A program made the translations under genes and the position numbers. DNA of 64,000 nucleotides from Microglena sp. YARC (lineage: Eukaryota > Chlorophyta > Chlorophyceae > Chlamydomonadales > Chlamydomonadaceae): contig CM039462.1 in assembly GCA_022414725.1 (NCBI GenBank), positions 124,677,755 to 124,741,754 of the forward strand. The letters are read 5' to 3'. The first letter of the stretch is position 1; each line of letters opens with the position of its first letter. This document shows positions 22,430 through 31,339 of the stretch, piece by piece. The notes beneath the pieces were generated by a model. That model did not search any database, was not told the origin of the DNA, and saw only the letters and a list, made by a program, of their open reading frames with translations.

Positions 22430-22990
22430 CTCGCATCACGGCGGAACCTGTCGAGTCGAGGCACATCACATCACATGGCGACCTCTCGCATCAGTCGGCG
22501 GAACGATGTCGACTTACGGGGGACGATCGCTCGCATCGCAAAGAAGTCGATACTCTCTAAGATATTATCACTCACAGATGACGGAAAACACGGTAAAGTA
22601 ATCGCAAACGGTGATCACATGTCAAGCATGGGTCTGCTAGACAAGCACTCTCGTATATCGATAGGGGGATCGCGCCCCCCGCGGAGTGGGGCAGGGGAAT
22701 TCAGCTGCGGACTCGCAGAAACACGTGTCGGATCTGACCTGGTTACACTCGTGGTTAGTCTCAAGTCGTTTTTTTCACAAATCCCCGGGGCGAATGGCCA
22801 TCCCTTGAATAGTCACAAAATGCCCAAGTGCCTCAACGACTCGACTGCCACTACCACCGGATGAGTTCCCGTTCATTCATTCATTCATTCTCACACACAA
22901 GGCGGTTTTCTCAAGAAAACTCTGAAGACAGACGTCTCTAAAAGCAGGCTTCTGCTTGACAACACTATGGGGAATTCTGAAGGGGGGGGG
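22430..22990 (+). repeat. Repeat cluster: GTCGAGTCGAGTCAC family and H-family copies
   Basis: 22430-22500 carries the GCATCACGGCGG/GTCGAG family. 22559-22740 is the long H-family variant, with GATATTATCACTCACAGATG, CGCAAACGGTGATCACATG and the GGAGTGGGGC hairpin. A short H copy follows at 22943. No gene is visible from 22331 to 23293. Confidence 0.75.
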
Positions 22991-23293
22991 CGGTGTGCGC
23001 TGCTGACACACGTGCCGCTCGACATCCATTTAGGGTTTTGAGATGGGGGGACGGATCTAGGGAGGTGTTACAGGATGATGAGTGACGGAATCATATCCAC
23101 TGGCTGACCAAGACTTCTTCAGACGATCACCGCGACATGGCATGACAGAGATTGAGTGTTGGTTGGGTAATTTATTTGTTTGTAAAAGCTTCTCTACGAT
23201 TTTGAAGGTTTAAGGGAGCATAACTGCTAGTGACCGTTATTACAATTGTAAGCACAAACAACTGAACAAAAAAGACTGGATAGATCGCACACA

Positions 23294-23609
23294 ATGAACT
23301 CGTCGAGGAAGGTGACGAAGTTCGTCACGCCAACAAACCAAAATGGAGACAAGGGGATTTCAACGTTGTCAAAGAAACGATACTTCGAGATGGAAGAGAG
23401 AGTGAAGATGATACTGGGGGGGTAAATTACAGGAAGAGGCGGGCATGGTCATGAAGGCGATGCGTGAGATCATGAAGTTCGACCCGAATGTATCAAGGTA
23501 CAGTGAGGAGGTCAGGGAGGCGCTTGAGGAGAACTCAAGGAAGTGGAGGCAACGGAATAAGGACGAGAAAAATGCGGTAAGATTAAAATATGGTTTAGAA
23601 GTTTTATAA
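23294..23609 (+). pseudogene. Small basic/acidic protein with a poly-G frameshift
   Basis: ATG 23294 opens MNSSRKVTKFVTP...ERVKMILGG and stops at TAA directly after a run of seven G. One G fewer would continue the frame as KLQEEAGMVMKAM...SRYSEEVREALEENS to TAA 23607-23609, about 105 residues in all. The helix-rich composition of both halves suits one protein. The run could be a real mutation, a sequencing error or a slippage site. No family recognised. Confidence 0.55.
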
Positions 23610-24048
23610 AGAGGTCAAGTAAGATTTTTCATGCCTCACCCTCAAGCTTCTCCAGATTGCGATGTCTCAAGCAGACGGCGATGTCTCACCCCTGCGTTTT
23701 CGACTACTTTACCGTGTTTCCGGCAATCATGTATGAGTGCTCCCCCAAGAGTATCGACATCGTTCCGCCGTTTGATTTGATATAAGTAAAGTGTAGTCTT
23801 CCTGCTGGACGATGAGGGTTACTTCGCTTCACCACCCAAGTGTTCCAGTGATAAGCCCAAGCGTTACAATGCATGGTGTACGCGAGTCATCAAATGAATC
23901 CAATCCAATCCAATCCAATCTGCCCGCGCTCCCCATTCATAAACCAATCTGAGAGTTGTCATGCCGAAACAGTGACGAATTACATTATTACACAGTCAGC
24001 ATCATCCTTGTCCATTCTCACACGGCGGCACTTCTTGCTGATCACTGA

Positions 24049-24138
24049 AATAACATTCCTAATGGTGACATCATCATTCCTGCTGGTCTTGGTGGAGACA
24101 TGATCCTGAGTTGGAATATCAAGGAATATCTTCCTTGA
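24049..24138 (+). pseudogene. 3' end of a lost gene
   Basis: A short frame (IPNGDIIIPAGLGGD, then SWNIKEYLP and stop) is cut at its 5' side by a CGGCGG-type repeat. Its TGA lies inside a perfect 11-bp palindrome, the usual 3'-end signature here, and the next ATG follows 16 bp later. From 23610 to 24048 nothing else is recognised. Confidence 0.4.
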
Positions 24139-24142
24139 TATT
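24115..24142 (+). terminator. Perfect 11-bp stop palindrome
   Basis: AATATCAAGGA and TCCTTGATATT flank a 6-nt loop; the TGA of the preceding frame is in the right arm. Confidence 0.6.
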
Positions 24143-24153
24143 GAAAGGTCAAA

Positions 24154-24267
24154 ATGTTACAAGAAGAATATGAACGAGAATTACGTGTGTTGATGGAAAA
24201 AAACACGAAACCCGTCCGAAGCCTGAGCCTACTAGATGCCATCACCAATGACTTAACTGTGACATAG
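24154..24267 (+). CDS. Short hypothetical protein (37 aa)
   Basis: Frame MLQEEYERELRVLMEKNTKP followed by VRSLSLLDAITND and stop. It starts right after the palindrome, as expected for tightly packed viral genes. Probably helical. Too short for family assignment and may be a fragment. Confidence 0.35.
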   Translation: MLQEEYERELRVLMEKNTKPVRSLSLLDAITNDLTVT

Positions 24268-24320
24268 TTTTGCTGGAAATGGAAAGTTCTCAAAATTATT
24301 GGTTATGAAGTCCAAATCAT

Positions 24321-24791
24321 TCATGTATGCGAGAAAGATTGTGGTAGAGTTGTGTCTTCCTCTGATATCGGAAGCTTCTCAAGAAGTGATTGTGCAAAAC
24401 CAAGCAATGAAATACCCAATGTTGCCCATCCAGTAAGAGATGTTGCGTTCTGAAACAATCCCGACACCGCTAGAACAAGAGCACATAATGCAATCAACAG
24501 TGCCAAGAAGCGGATGTATCTATCCGGTAATGGCAAATGAGAAACCAGCTCGATGTATTTGCAAATCCCTAGCTGGTAGATAAGCATCGCTACTCCCTTA
24601 GCTGCAGGCCTTCTTCTGGACTCTTCATCTTGGAGGTGCCGCTCCTCAAATCGTGTTGCAACCTCCACGTCCCCCATCAGTTCCTGAAGCAAGTGATTGC
24701 ATTGTACAGGAATGACATGGGACTGTCTCAAGCCCAAGCAACAACCCAGCGGCGTCTTGGCGGTTCCGTATACAAATTCAAAAAGACCCAT
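24321..24791 (-). CDS. Two-TM membrane protein (156 aa)
   Basis: The N-terminal half is soluble (LLQELMGDVEVATRFEERH). The C-terminal half has two hydrophobic segments, FLALLIALCALVLAVSGLF and TLGISLLGFAQSLLEKL, consistent with a hairpin in a membrane. A weak 5-bp palindrome (ATGAA/TTCAT) overlaps the stop. Function unknown. The start at 24791 is followed by F/Y-rich residues and lies next to a short repeat shared with 35.66 kb. Confidence 0.65.
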   Translation of the reverse strand: MGLFEFVYGTAKTPLGCCLGLRQSHVIPVQCNHLLQELMGDVEVATRFEERHLQDEESRRRPAAKGVAMLIYQLGICKYIELVSHLPLPDRYIRFLALLIALCALVLAVSGLFQNATSLTGWATLGISLLGFAQSLLEKLPISEEDTTLPQSFSHT

Positions 24792-24839
24792 CTTAACAAC
24801 AAAAGGTAGGGAAGTAGTACCCTATTACATTAAGTAAAG

Positions 24840-25062
24840 GGCACTCAACTATGTTCCTACCGGATGAGGAAGAGTACCAATGACCAAAAGGTAGGTCTCA
24901 AGCAGGCTTCTGCTCGACAACTCTATTGGGATTGTGAAGGGGGATCGCGGGCCCCACGGAGTGGGGCAGTGGAATTCAGCTGCTGACTCGAAACGTGAAC
25001 AGATGGGATTGATTAAAGGGGTCAGTGGTGTTGTCCACACACCACGGCGGCTTTTCGCAGAC
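24840..25062 (+). repeat. CTACCGGATGAGG repeat plus H-family copy
   Basis: TTCCTACCGGATGAGGAAGA followed by GTACCAATGACC is shared with 35.68 kb. It leads into a full H-family copy at 24896 with an intact GCCCCAC-gga-GTGGGGC hairpin and CAGCTGCTGACTC end, then a CGGCGG element. Confidence 0.8.
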
Positions 25063-25317
25063 TCTCTCTTTTTTTTATTATTAAAAAAAAAGTGTAGCGC
25101 TTGTATCGGTTGTAGCACCTACAGCAAAAGGTTATATATGGAACGACAAGTTGAAACTATTGCTGAGAGCCGTACAAACGATACAAACGCTACAGGACAG
25201 AACGAAGAGGATGCCCAGGTTAAAATATTGATCAACTTGGTCGCTAAGGGAAAAGATGTGCTTAGTTGCATTTGGTGGGTTCGCCGAATGTTTGGGTGGT
25301 GCCTATGCTTTTGTTGA
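25063..25317 (+). repeat. Single copy of the 223-bp unit leading into a 59-aa frame
   Basis: 25063-25199 matches the array before the D5 gene. Here MERQVETIAESRTNDTNATG continues as QNEEDAQVKILINLVAKGKD and on to FC before stopping, so it may show the source from which the array was cut. The frame overlaps the opposite-strand gene at 25262, so it is unlikely that both are real. Confidence 0.6.
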
Positions 25318-25630
25318 TGCACAATTCTAGTTGGGCACACATCTGAATAAAAGCTTTGACTTCATGGTTGCACGGAAGATTTGATGCAGCAGCGGCTTTA
25401 GCAGTTCTATGTCGCACAGTGGACATGTTGCAAATTAGAACACGCGTAGAGCCTTCTAAAAGTACTTGAGTAGGTATATGCATTAGATATGACAGATGTT
25501 TGTGTACACCTGGAACACTATTGAACAATGATACTTCTTGGGATGTAAGATTTGTAGGTTGATCCAACAAATCATGCAGAAGGACAATTCCTTGGTTTGA
25601 ATGGCTTGCATACATGTACAGTTCTGTCAT
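25262..25630 (-). CDS. Hypothetical protein (122 aa)
   Basis: Well-composed frame (LLHDLLDQPTNLTSQEVSLF; HLSYLMHIPTQVLLEGSTRV) with no recognised domain. The start is 48 bp from the solo transposon end at 25679. The C-terminus lies close to the 223-bp repeat junction and may be altered by it. Confidence 0.45.
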   Translation of the reverse strand: MTELYMYASHSNQGIVLLHDLLDQPTNLTSQEVSLFNSVPGVHKHLSYLMHIPTQVLLEGSTRVLICNMSTVRHRTAKAAAASNLPCNHEVKAFIQMCAQLELCINKSIGTTQTFGEPTKCN

Positions 25631-25678
25631 GCTGAAGTTTTTTTATTTATTGAGTTATTGAGTTATTGTTTTCTTATA

Positions 25679-25757
25679 CAGTCAACGGAATACTAAAATG
25701 ACACCGCTTCGTGTAAATGGTGTAGCAACCCACGGGGCAGTGGAACACCAATGGCGA
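25679..25757 (-). ncRNA. Solo Fanzor-transposon right end with guide-scaffold-like hairpin
   Basis: Reading on the minus strand toward TA 25677-25678: outer stem TGGTGT/ACACCA (25745-25750 with 25718-25723), inner stem CCAC/GTGG with a GGGGCA-type loop, then the terminal repeat ending GTTGACTG. The same fold closes the intact element at 41.65 kb. No transposase or left end is adjacent. If transcribed toward the TA, the flanking sequence beyond 25677 would be the guide. Degenerate Fanzor-C-terminus-like codons (FIER..) may lie upstream on this strand. Confidence 0.55.
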
Positions 25758-25900
25758 AATTGAATAAGAATAACAAAAATGCCATGAGCTCGTTCGATAA
25801 ACACGCAATTACCGGGCTTTCTAGAGTACGGTACAACTGGAGTGAAGCGGATTATTAATATCATTATGTCAGCTTGAGACCTGGTCTTGTCTCCTCAGGA

Positions 25901-26036
25901 CAAGCGGCGGAGCCCCTTTCACCTCTTCCCCCCAGCGGAGCGACCGGGGGCGACCGGAGGGGAGCCCCCACAAAGGAGTCCGCGAGGAACCGAGCGGGTG
26001 GGCGACCGGAGGGGAGCCCACAGTTCACATCAAGCA
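25901..26036 (+). repeat. GC-rich interspersed repeat, copy 2
   Basis: Full copy, starting CAAGCGGCGGAGCCCC and ending CACATCAAGCA. Confidence 0.85.
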
Positions 26037-26104
26037 TCAGACTTCTAAGGGAAAATACTCAAATACCGGATTCATTCGGAACGCCTGCGTCAAGTCAAAG
26101 GAGT

Positions 26105-26480
26105 ACTCACGCAAACGGCGGAACACTGTCCATCGGAGGACACAAGATGCGGAACACTGTCGAATGTATAGGAGGACACACGCAAACGGCGGGAAACTGA
26201 CCTCACGCCGCAGCTGCCCTTTCGGGACAAGAGCTGTCCATGTACAGCTCTCCGGATGCTGGAGCTCTTGAAACTTCGTCTTCTGCGCACGGACCTCACA
26301 CCGCCGCCGCGCTGCCCTTTTGGGTCACGATATGTCCATGTACAGACAGCCATAGTCCATCGGCAAACAACGGATTGTATTATTCAACAAGCGGCGGAGC
26401 CCCTTTCACCTCTTCCCCCAGGGGAGCCCCCCACAAAGGAGTCCGCGAGGAACCGAGCGGGTGGGCGACTGTGTAACTAA
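26105..26480 (+). repeat. Composite duplicate of the 53.5-53.7 kb region
   Basis: 26105-26200 holds CACACGCAAACGGCGG units. 26210-26390 matches the 3' part of the GIY-YIG gene region (CTTCGTCTTCTGCGCACGGA; GAGCTGTCCATGTACAGCTC; TCCATCGGCAAACAACGG). 26388-26470 is an internally deleted GC-rich repeat. Order and junctions match 53.5-53.7 kb, so this is one duplicated block. No gene is supported from 25760 to 27050. Confidence 0.7.
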
Positions 26481-26735
26481 CTGTCAAGTAATGGGCGTTC
26501 CATAAGTTACACACAGACTCAAAGCTTTATACAGTTGTTCAATTCGGCCTGAATTATTTTTTCTCATTGCAGGATCGAAGCAAACGGAACGGAGGAAACA
26601 TGTCGCATACTCGGTGCATTAGATAGATAGGATAGGATAGGATGAATATAGATAGATATGATAGGATAGGATAGGATAGGATATGTACACTCGACGGAAT
26701 GAGACATCTCATTGTGTATGGCCACACTTCCACTA

Positions 26736-26796
26736 CAGTCGGCGGAACAGTAAAATGTGCCGTACATGAAGCGGTTTCATTTTAGTATTCCGTTGA
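26736..26796. mobile_element. Minimal left-right transposon end pair (61 bp)
   Basis: The left terminal repeat (CAGTCGGCGGAACAGTAAAA) is fused after about 22 bp to the right end (TGCCGTACATGAAGCGG... ATTCCGTTGAC) of the Fanzor transposon family. TA precedes it; the right terminus is eroded. GACACGCTTACTGT(C/A)GGGTAC occurs just after it and again at 26848. Confidence 0.7.
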
Positions 26797-27050
26797 CACG
26801 CTTACTGTCGGGTACGGTGTGATACAGTCGTCCGGGAACCTCTCCGTTATGGACACGCTTACTGTAGGGTACGGTGACTTTTCGTGGATGTCGCCGTCAA
26901 ATGTCTCTATCGCCGACGGGTACGTGCGCATCTCTGCTGACTCATTCGCTGCCGGGTTCACACCTAGTAATAACTTGTACGCAAGCGGCCACTTGTCGCA
27001 GAGGGTACTGTCAACGCGGCAAACGTTAAAATATCCAAATTTCTAGGACA

Positions 27051-27240
27051 TTGCGAATGTCCAAATTGACACTAATTGCTGCCGTTTCTGTTCAAGGTAT
27101 CGTTCATTACAAGATCCTTGATCACAATTGCAAGAAAGTCGACTTTGTACACTTTGTATATGAGTTACATGTACAGCGGGGTACAGTCGCTGTCCTTGAC
27201 AATATCCAGTTCCATCATTCAAAGGAGACGATTTCTATGT
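27051..27240 (+). pseudogene. Fragment of a second Tc1/mariner/IS630-type transposase
   Basis: The frame carries KLTLIAAVSVQGIVHYKILD and VAVLDNIQFHHSKE, matching the strand before, and the block around, the second catalytic Asp (DNxxxH) of DDE transposases. It differs from the transposase at 38.3 kb. The first Asp, third acidic residue and HTH are missing, and the end dissolves into a short tandem repeat. Confidence 0.6.
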
Positions 27241-27487
27241 TCGATTCTGTAGGAATACGACCATTTGGAGCCTGCTGTGAAGTTACACGATTTCTGTGGT
27301 CGATTCTGCTGTAAAGTTATACGATTTCTATGTTAGATTCTGCTGTGTAGTTATACGATTTCTATGTTCGATTCTGTAGGAATACGACCATTTGATTCTG
27401 ATTTGGAGCCTGCTGTGAAGTTATACGATTTCTATGTTCGATTCTGTAGGAATACGACCATTTGATTCTGATTTGGAGCCTTTCAGG
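27230..27487. repeat. Tandem repeat, 45-75-bp units
   Basis: TTCTATGTTCGATTCTGTAG and GGAATACGACCATTTG alternate with TGATTTGGAGCCTGCTGTGA over about three and a half copies, growing out of the transposase fragment. Confidence 0.8.
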
Positions 27488-27527
27488 TCATAATTATTTC
27501 TCTGCGCCTGCATTCCATCCTTTTGCA

Positions 27528-27543
27528 ATTTTATATTTAAAAT
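27528..27543 (-). terminator. AT-rich stop palindrome
   Basis: ATTTTA and TAAAAT flank a 4-nt loop over the stop codon of the minus-strand coiled-coil gene. Low complexity makes this weaker than the others. Confidence 0.35.
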
Positions 27544-28415
27544 ATTCCTTTGTCGGTTCTGTTGTTGCGCTTTAGTATTATTCTCTTCTTCTTCTTGTTT
27601 CCTTTTTTTTTGTTTTGCTCTTGGGCATTTTGCATATCATACTCCTCAGATATATTTTTCAGGTCATAATTATTTCTATGCGCCTGCATTCCATCCTTTT
27701 GCAATTTTATCTTTAAAATATTCCTTTGTCGGTTCTGTTCTTGGGCATTTTGCGATTTTTTTTGCATATCATACTCCTTAGATATTTGTTCCAGGTTATA
27801 ATTATTTCTATGCGCCTGCATTCCATCCTTTTGCAATTTTATCTTTAAAATATTCCTTTGTCGGTTCTGTTCTTGGGCATTTTGCGATTTTTTTTGCATA
27901 TCATACTCCTCAGATATATTTTTCAGGTCATAATTATTTCTATGCGCCTGCATTCCATCCTTTTGCAATTTTATCTTTAAAATATTCCTTTGTCGGTTCT
28001 GTTCTTGGGCATTTTGCGAATTTTTTTGCATATCATACTCCTTAGATATTTGTTCCAGGTTAAAATTATTTCTCTGCGCCTGCATTCCATTCCTTTGTCG
28101 GTTATGTTGTTGCTCTTTCTCTTCTGCCTTTATTTTTGTAATATCAATATTGTTCAATATACTTGTATGTTGTTTTACTTGGTGGTTTGGTGTTTGCCAA
28201 GCATTATCGTAATTACGATTACCCCCCACCTGTTTTGTTTTCCCTATGGGGACGTACTTGGTTTTATGTGTTGTCGAATCGCGTTTGGAATAGCATCGAG
28301 TTCCCTTTACCAAGTACACGGTTCGTTCGACAGTCCTGCCATTCACAACCACATTCACTTTTTCGCTTGTTTTTGTCGGGACATATCTCATGTTGGTGTA
28401 TACAGTTTTACACAT
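27537..28415 (-). CDS. Gln/Asn-rich coiled-coil repeat protein (292 aa)
   Basis: A basic N-terminal region (VNVVVNGRTVERTVYLVKGT) precedes about 3.5 units of 44 residues (132 bp), each with NRQRNILKIKLQKDGMQAHR and ISEEYDMQKKSQNAQEQ. Units are charged and heptad-like, so an extended coiled coil is expected. The frame stays open through all repeats, as a coding array requires (132 is a multiple of 3). No enzyme motif. Lower GC than the D5 region. Function unknown. Confidence 0.75.
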   Translation of the reverse strand: MCKTVYTNMRYVPTKTSEKVNVVVNGRTVERTVYLVKGTRCYSKRDSTTHKTKYVPIGKTKQVGGNRNYDNAWQTPNHQVKQHTSILNNIDITKIKAEEKEQQHNRQRNGMQAQRNNFNLEQISKEYDMQKNSQNAQEQNRQRNILKIKLQKDGMQAHRNNYDLKNISEEYDMQKKSQNAQEQNRQRNILKIKLQKDGMQAHRNNYNLEQISKEYDMQKKSQNAQEQNRQRNILKIKLQKDGMQAHRNNYDLKNISEEYDMQNAQEQNKKKGNKKKKRIILKRNNRTDKGIF

Positions 28416-28478
28416 ATTTTAAAAGGTTGCAACAGTTGACTCTTTTGCTTTCCGAAAATAAGTAAACATAACAGTGTA

Positions 28479-28643
28479 ATGGGCGTTCCTGCCTCCCGGC
28501 CGATTTTGACTGGTTGCGAAACATGGTATGGAGCGGATTTGTGATTCCTTAGTGCTGATGTCTCAAGCTAGCGAGTCGTTCAGGAGGCTCTAAATCCTGA
28601 TTAGAAATTAAAAAAAAAACGGCCGGGAGGCAGGAACGCCCAT
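28479..28643. mobile_element. 165-bp MITE, copy 2
   Basis: Same ATGGGCGTTCCTGCCTCCCG inverted termini as copy 1, TA on both sides, internal part in the opposite orientation. Confidence 0.92.
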
Positions 28644-28689
28644 TATGTACTAAATATCAGAATGCTATGTATGGCAACCAACGCTTCTG

Positions 28690-28800
28690 TAAAATTGGCT
28701 TCAGTATTTATTTTTTGTTGAAATAATTGTTGTTACAGAGATGGAGAGTCTTTTCAGAGGTGTTCATGTGAACACGTTTAAAATAGGGATTGATGTGACA
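28690..28800 (+). repeat. Single 113-bp repeat unit
   Basis: One unit of the family amplified at 46.8 and 57.3 kb, with TTGTTACAGAGATGGAGAGT and GTTCATGTGAACACGTTTAA. Confidence 0.85.
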
Positions 28801-28849
28801 GAACACAATAGCTAAAAAACTGTCCCCGTTCGTCCATAATGGATGAATG

Positions 28850-28991
28850 ATTCATTATCACACGGGCCACGGCGGCTTTCGAATAGTAGTGTCCGTACAT
28901 TCATTCATTCATTCATTCATTATCACACGGGCCACGGCAGCTTTCGCAGCCTCGTCCATTCAGTCTCAGTCTCACGACCGCATGTGCTTTA

Positions 28992-29028
<37 letters not shown>

Positions 29029-29040
29029 GTGTGCGTGCAG
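28850..29040. repeat. ATTC and TCTG microsatellites with CGGCGG elements
   Basis: Two CGGCGG-type elements with CATTCATTCATTCATT, followed by (TCTG)n at 29000-29030. No gene. Confidence 0.85.
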
Positions 29041-29104
29041 CAATGGTGTATATGTATGTATCGCAAAGTTTGTTGGTGCTCCATGAGATGGCAAGCAAGG
29101 ATTT

Positions 29105-29389
29105 TCAACAAGCAAGATGGGGTGTGAGTTTGTGCATGCCGAATGTTGCCAGTTTAACTTGGGTCAACTGAGCATCGGTCAACATCCCTTGCAGTTCATG
29201 GTACGCCGCGGCCCATGCCCTTTCCAACTCACGCTCGATCTGGGTGGACGTGGCATCCCGCACGGCTTGGATCTCCTTGTCCAGGCGCTGGATCTGGGTG
29301 GACGTGGCATCCCGTAAGGATTGGATCTCGAGGCGTTGGGCACATTGTTCCGCCTCAAGCTGCCGCAAACGATTATCAAAGTCACTCAT
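29105..29389 (-). CDS. Coiled-coil protein (94 aa)
   Basis: MSDFDNRLRQLEAEQCAQRL opens a heptad-rich protein with two copies of (I/V)RDATSTQI(Q/E)R and an AWAAAYHELQGML tail. No membrane segment. Likely oligomeric; role unknown. Confidence 0.65.
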   Translation of the reverse strand: MSDFDNRLRQLEAEQCAQRLEIQSLRDATSTQIQRLDKEIQAVRDATSTQIERELERAWAAAYHELQGMLTDAQLTQVKLATFGMHKLTPHLAC

Positions 29390-29559
29390 CCTCCATTCCC
29401 TACATGCTCAAAATTATTTTGGAAATGTGAACGTGAAGACGTAGTCGGCTACATGTATGCAATAATGTACGTACGTAATGCCGTGTGCTTCTTGTAGCTG
29501 CACATTTTTGTTCTTCTTGGAAATCGATATCATTAATCCGTGAGATAATATTAATCATT

Positions 29560-29690
29560 AATATCCTAATATATAAAAATAATATCGATTATATATATAT
29601 CGAATATATTAAAGATATTATATCTAATATATCTTATAAATCTAATATATCTTATAAATCGATATTCTAATATCGGATATATTATATGAT
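29560..29690. other. AT-only island
   Basis: About 130 bp of almost pure A+T with nested palindromes (AGATATTATATCT, AATATCGATATT-like) immediately before the truncated D5 copy. It could be a promoter, an unwinding element or decayed repeat. 29390-29559 shows nothing else. Confidence 0.5.
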
Positions 29691-30231
29691 GTTAAGAATA
29701 TTGGTCTATCCGGATTCCAACGCGTCCGCCTCTAACGGGAGGACAAACTTATTCGAAGTCATGGAGATAGCATTGGGCGACTACATCAGTAGGTTTGTGG
29801 ACGCGGATGAGGCGGACGCCGCCAAATTCCTCTTCCCACGAGACGCAGGGCTTGTAGAGTCATTCAAGGCAGACGACGGAGCGATGCGCATGGAGTTCCT
29901 ACGCACCCTTCTACACGCGTTTGCATACGCGTACAAGTTCGATATGCCCGATTCGTTAAAGAAGACCAGTGCGATGTACTTGAACGCGAACGACGACGCC
30001 GTGGCTACGTTCGTCGAAGAGCACGTCGCCGCGGCCAGCCCGGACAGCGCATTTCTGCTGAAGGAGGCCAAAGAACGCTTCAAGACATGCGAATATTTCA
30101 ACGGGAAACTCAGCACGATCAAGACGGACCTGGAACGTCACCTAAGCGTCAGGTGTCTAGAGCAAAGCCGCGTCAAAAGCCGCGGAAACGAAAATTTGCG
30201 AGGGGTTTTCAAAGGATACTGGCTGGTGTAA
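29686..30231 (+). pseudogene. Internally deleted second copy of the D5 helicase C-terminus
   Basis: It starts at the Walker A segment (SASNGRTNLFEVMEIALGDY) and then jumps to SRFVDADEADAAKFLF, skipping 309 bp (103 codons) between two CGACTACATC sites present in the intact gene (15422 and 15731). The frame stays open to the end. Lost: everything upstream of Walker A and the segment with TEPN and NAPPM, so it cannot be a helicase. Kept: the C-terminal winged-helix region. Compared with the intact gene it has three extra single codons (KADDGA, NANDDA, EHVAAAS), all frame-preserving. It could be a remnant or a small DNA-binding derivative. Confidence 0.85.
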
Positions 30232-30249
30232 AGAATCGATTGTTTACAC
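30226..30249 (+). terminator. Stop palindrome of the D5 copy
   Basis: GTGTAAA/TTTACAC around the TAA at 30229-30231, as in the intact gene. Confidence 0.6.
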
Positions 30250-30600
30250 TCGTGATTCGAGGGTGCGCGGAAACACGTGTCGTCTCAAGCAGACTTCTGC
30301 TATCACTCACTCAGATTAAAGGGACCGGCGCTTTGCGTACACAGGCATGCCCAATACTTGTGTATTGCTGGAGGTACGATAGCCGGGCATCATAAAAGGA
30401 CATCCTCGCCCCGAGAATGCATATTTTTCTTTTATTCTCCTCATCATCCTCTTCACTAGCGCGTCATTCGCACACCACCCTACTCTTTCCTTTCTTCCAT
30501 CTACAAATAACGCAAAATACATACACACTCGAATATCTATCCCTCTCTCTCTCTCTCTCTTTCTCTCTCTCTATCTTTCTATCTCGCTCTCTCGCTCTTT
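30243..30600 (+). repeat. H-family start, 130-bp repeat and CT-rich tract
   Basis: 30243-30300 is an H-family copy cut inside the TCAAGCAG inverted repeat. 30315-30450 is the 130-bp repeat also at 12.2 and 52.2 kb. 30540-30600 is a CTCT-rich microsatellite. Confidence 0.8.
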
Positions 30601-30697
30601 CCACACGCCACACAGACGGATATGTGAAGCCTTCTTTTGAGATTGGAGTCATTGCCACATCCACGTATGCGCAAAGAAAAGAGTCTTCATCGACGCG

Positions 30698-31273
30698 ATG
30701 CCGACACAACCTTGTCAGCCCATTTCAAAGCCAGTCCGCCAACTAGGAAGGGCGCTGGACATGGACAGTCTCGACACATCAAAGTTTCTTGATCGCCTCC
30801 ACTGCCGGAATGTCAGCCGTCTCAATGCACTGCGGACGTCATCGGCTACTTCCGGCGATCCACGCGTCTTGGAGTATAACGCATTGCGCCACCTAATTAA
30901 ACAAAAACACCACACATCCCCATCGTCACGTTTGTTCCTCGTCGCTGTGGAGTACGTCTTCGATGACGGCTGCTTCAAGCGCGCCAACGGGGACGCCCTT
31001 GTATTCTCACATGCTATCAACACACTTTTCGTGGTGGAGACGAAAATCCTCAAAGCCCATGCCAAAACTGGAAATGCCAAGGTGTTGAAAGCCATACAGC
31101 AGGCCACTATGTGCGCGAGTAGACTTTCGTCCTGGCTACCGCATCTCATCAACATTGACATGAAAGACGGAACAACACTTGGATCTGTGACAAAATTTCG
31201 TATGATCGTGACAGCTGTGGATCGCGGTGGACGCGTCTTCAGTCAAGATATCCGCAGCCAGGAAATTGACTAA
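30698..31273 (+). CDS. Possible PD-(D/E)XK nuclease-fold protein (191 aa)
   Basis: The centre has RANGDALVFS and, eleven residues on, FVVETKILK. This matches the Asp plus E-x-K spacing of PD-(D/E)XK nucleases, with Asp in GDALVF and the ETK strand. A following helix contains QQATMCASRL, and a strand KFRMIVTAVD comes later, which also suits the fold. The match is by eye only. ATG 30698 is in a good context. The stop is followed at once by an 8-bp palindrome. It might act on viral or host DNA; substrate unknown. Confidence 0.55.
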   Translation: MPTQPCQPISKPVRQLGRALDMDSLDTSKFLDRLHCRNVSRLNALRTSSATSGDPRVLEYNALRHLIKQKHHTSPSSRLFLVAVEYVFDDGCFKRANGDALVFSHAINTLFVVETKILKAHAKTGNAKVLKAIQQATMCASRLSSWLPHLINIDMKDGTTLGSVTKFRMIVTAVDRGGRVFSQDIRSQEID

Positions 31274-31274
31274 C

Positions 31275-31295
31275 TTAGTTAAATTAATTAACTAA
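31275..31295 (+). terminator. Palindrome after the nuclease-like gene
   Basis: TTAGTTAA and TTAACTAA flank ATTAA, one base after the TAA stop. Confidence 0.6.
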
Positions 31296-31339
31296 CTCAG
31301 GTAACTTGATTAACTGAAGGTGGAACTTTGGAAAAACAC

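Noticed and set aside
26819..27046. A 75-codon frame with DTLTVGYGDFSWMSPSNVS that suggests a surface protein.
   Set aside because: It overlaps a short direct repeat and a transposon-end fragment, has no clear start context or homologous motif; support is too weak to list.
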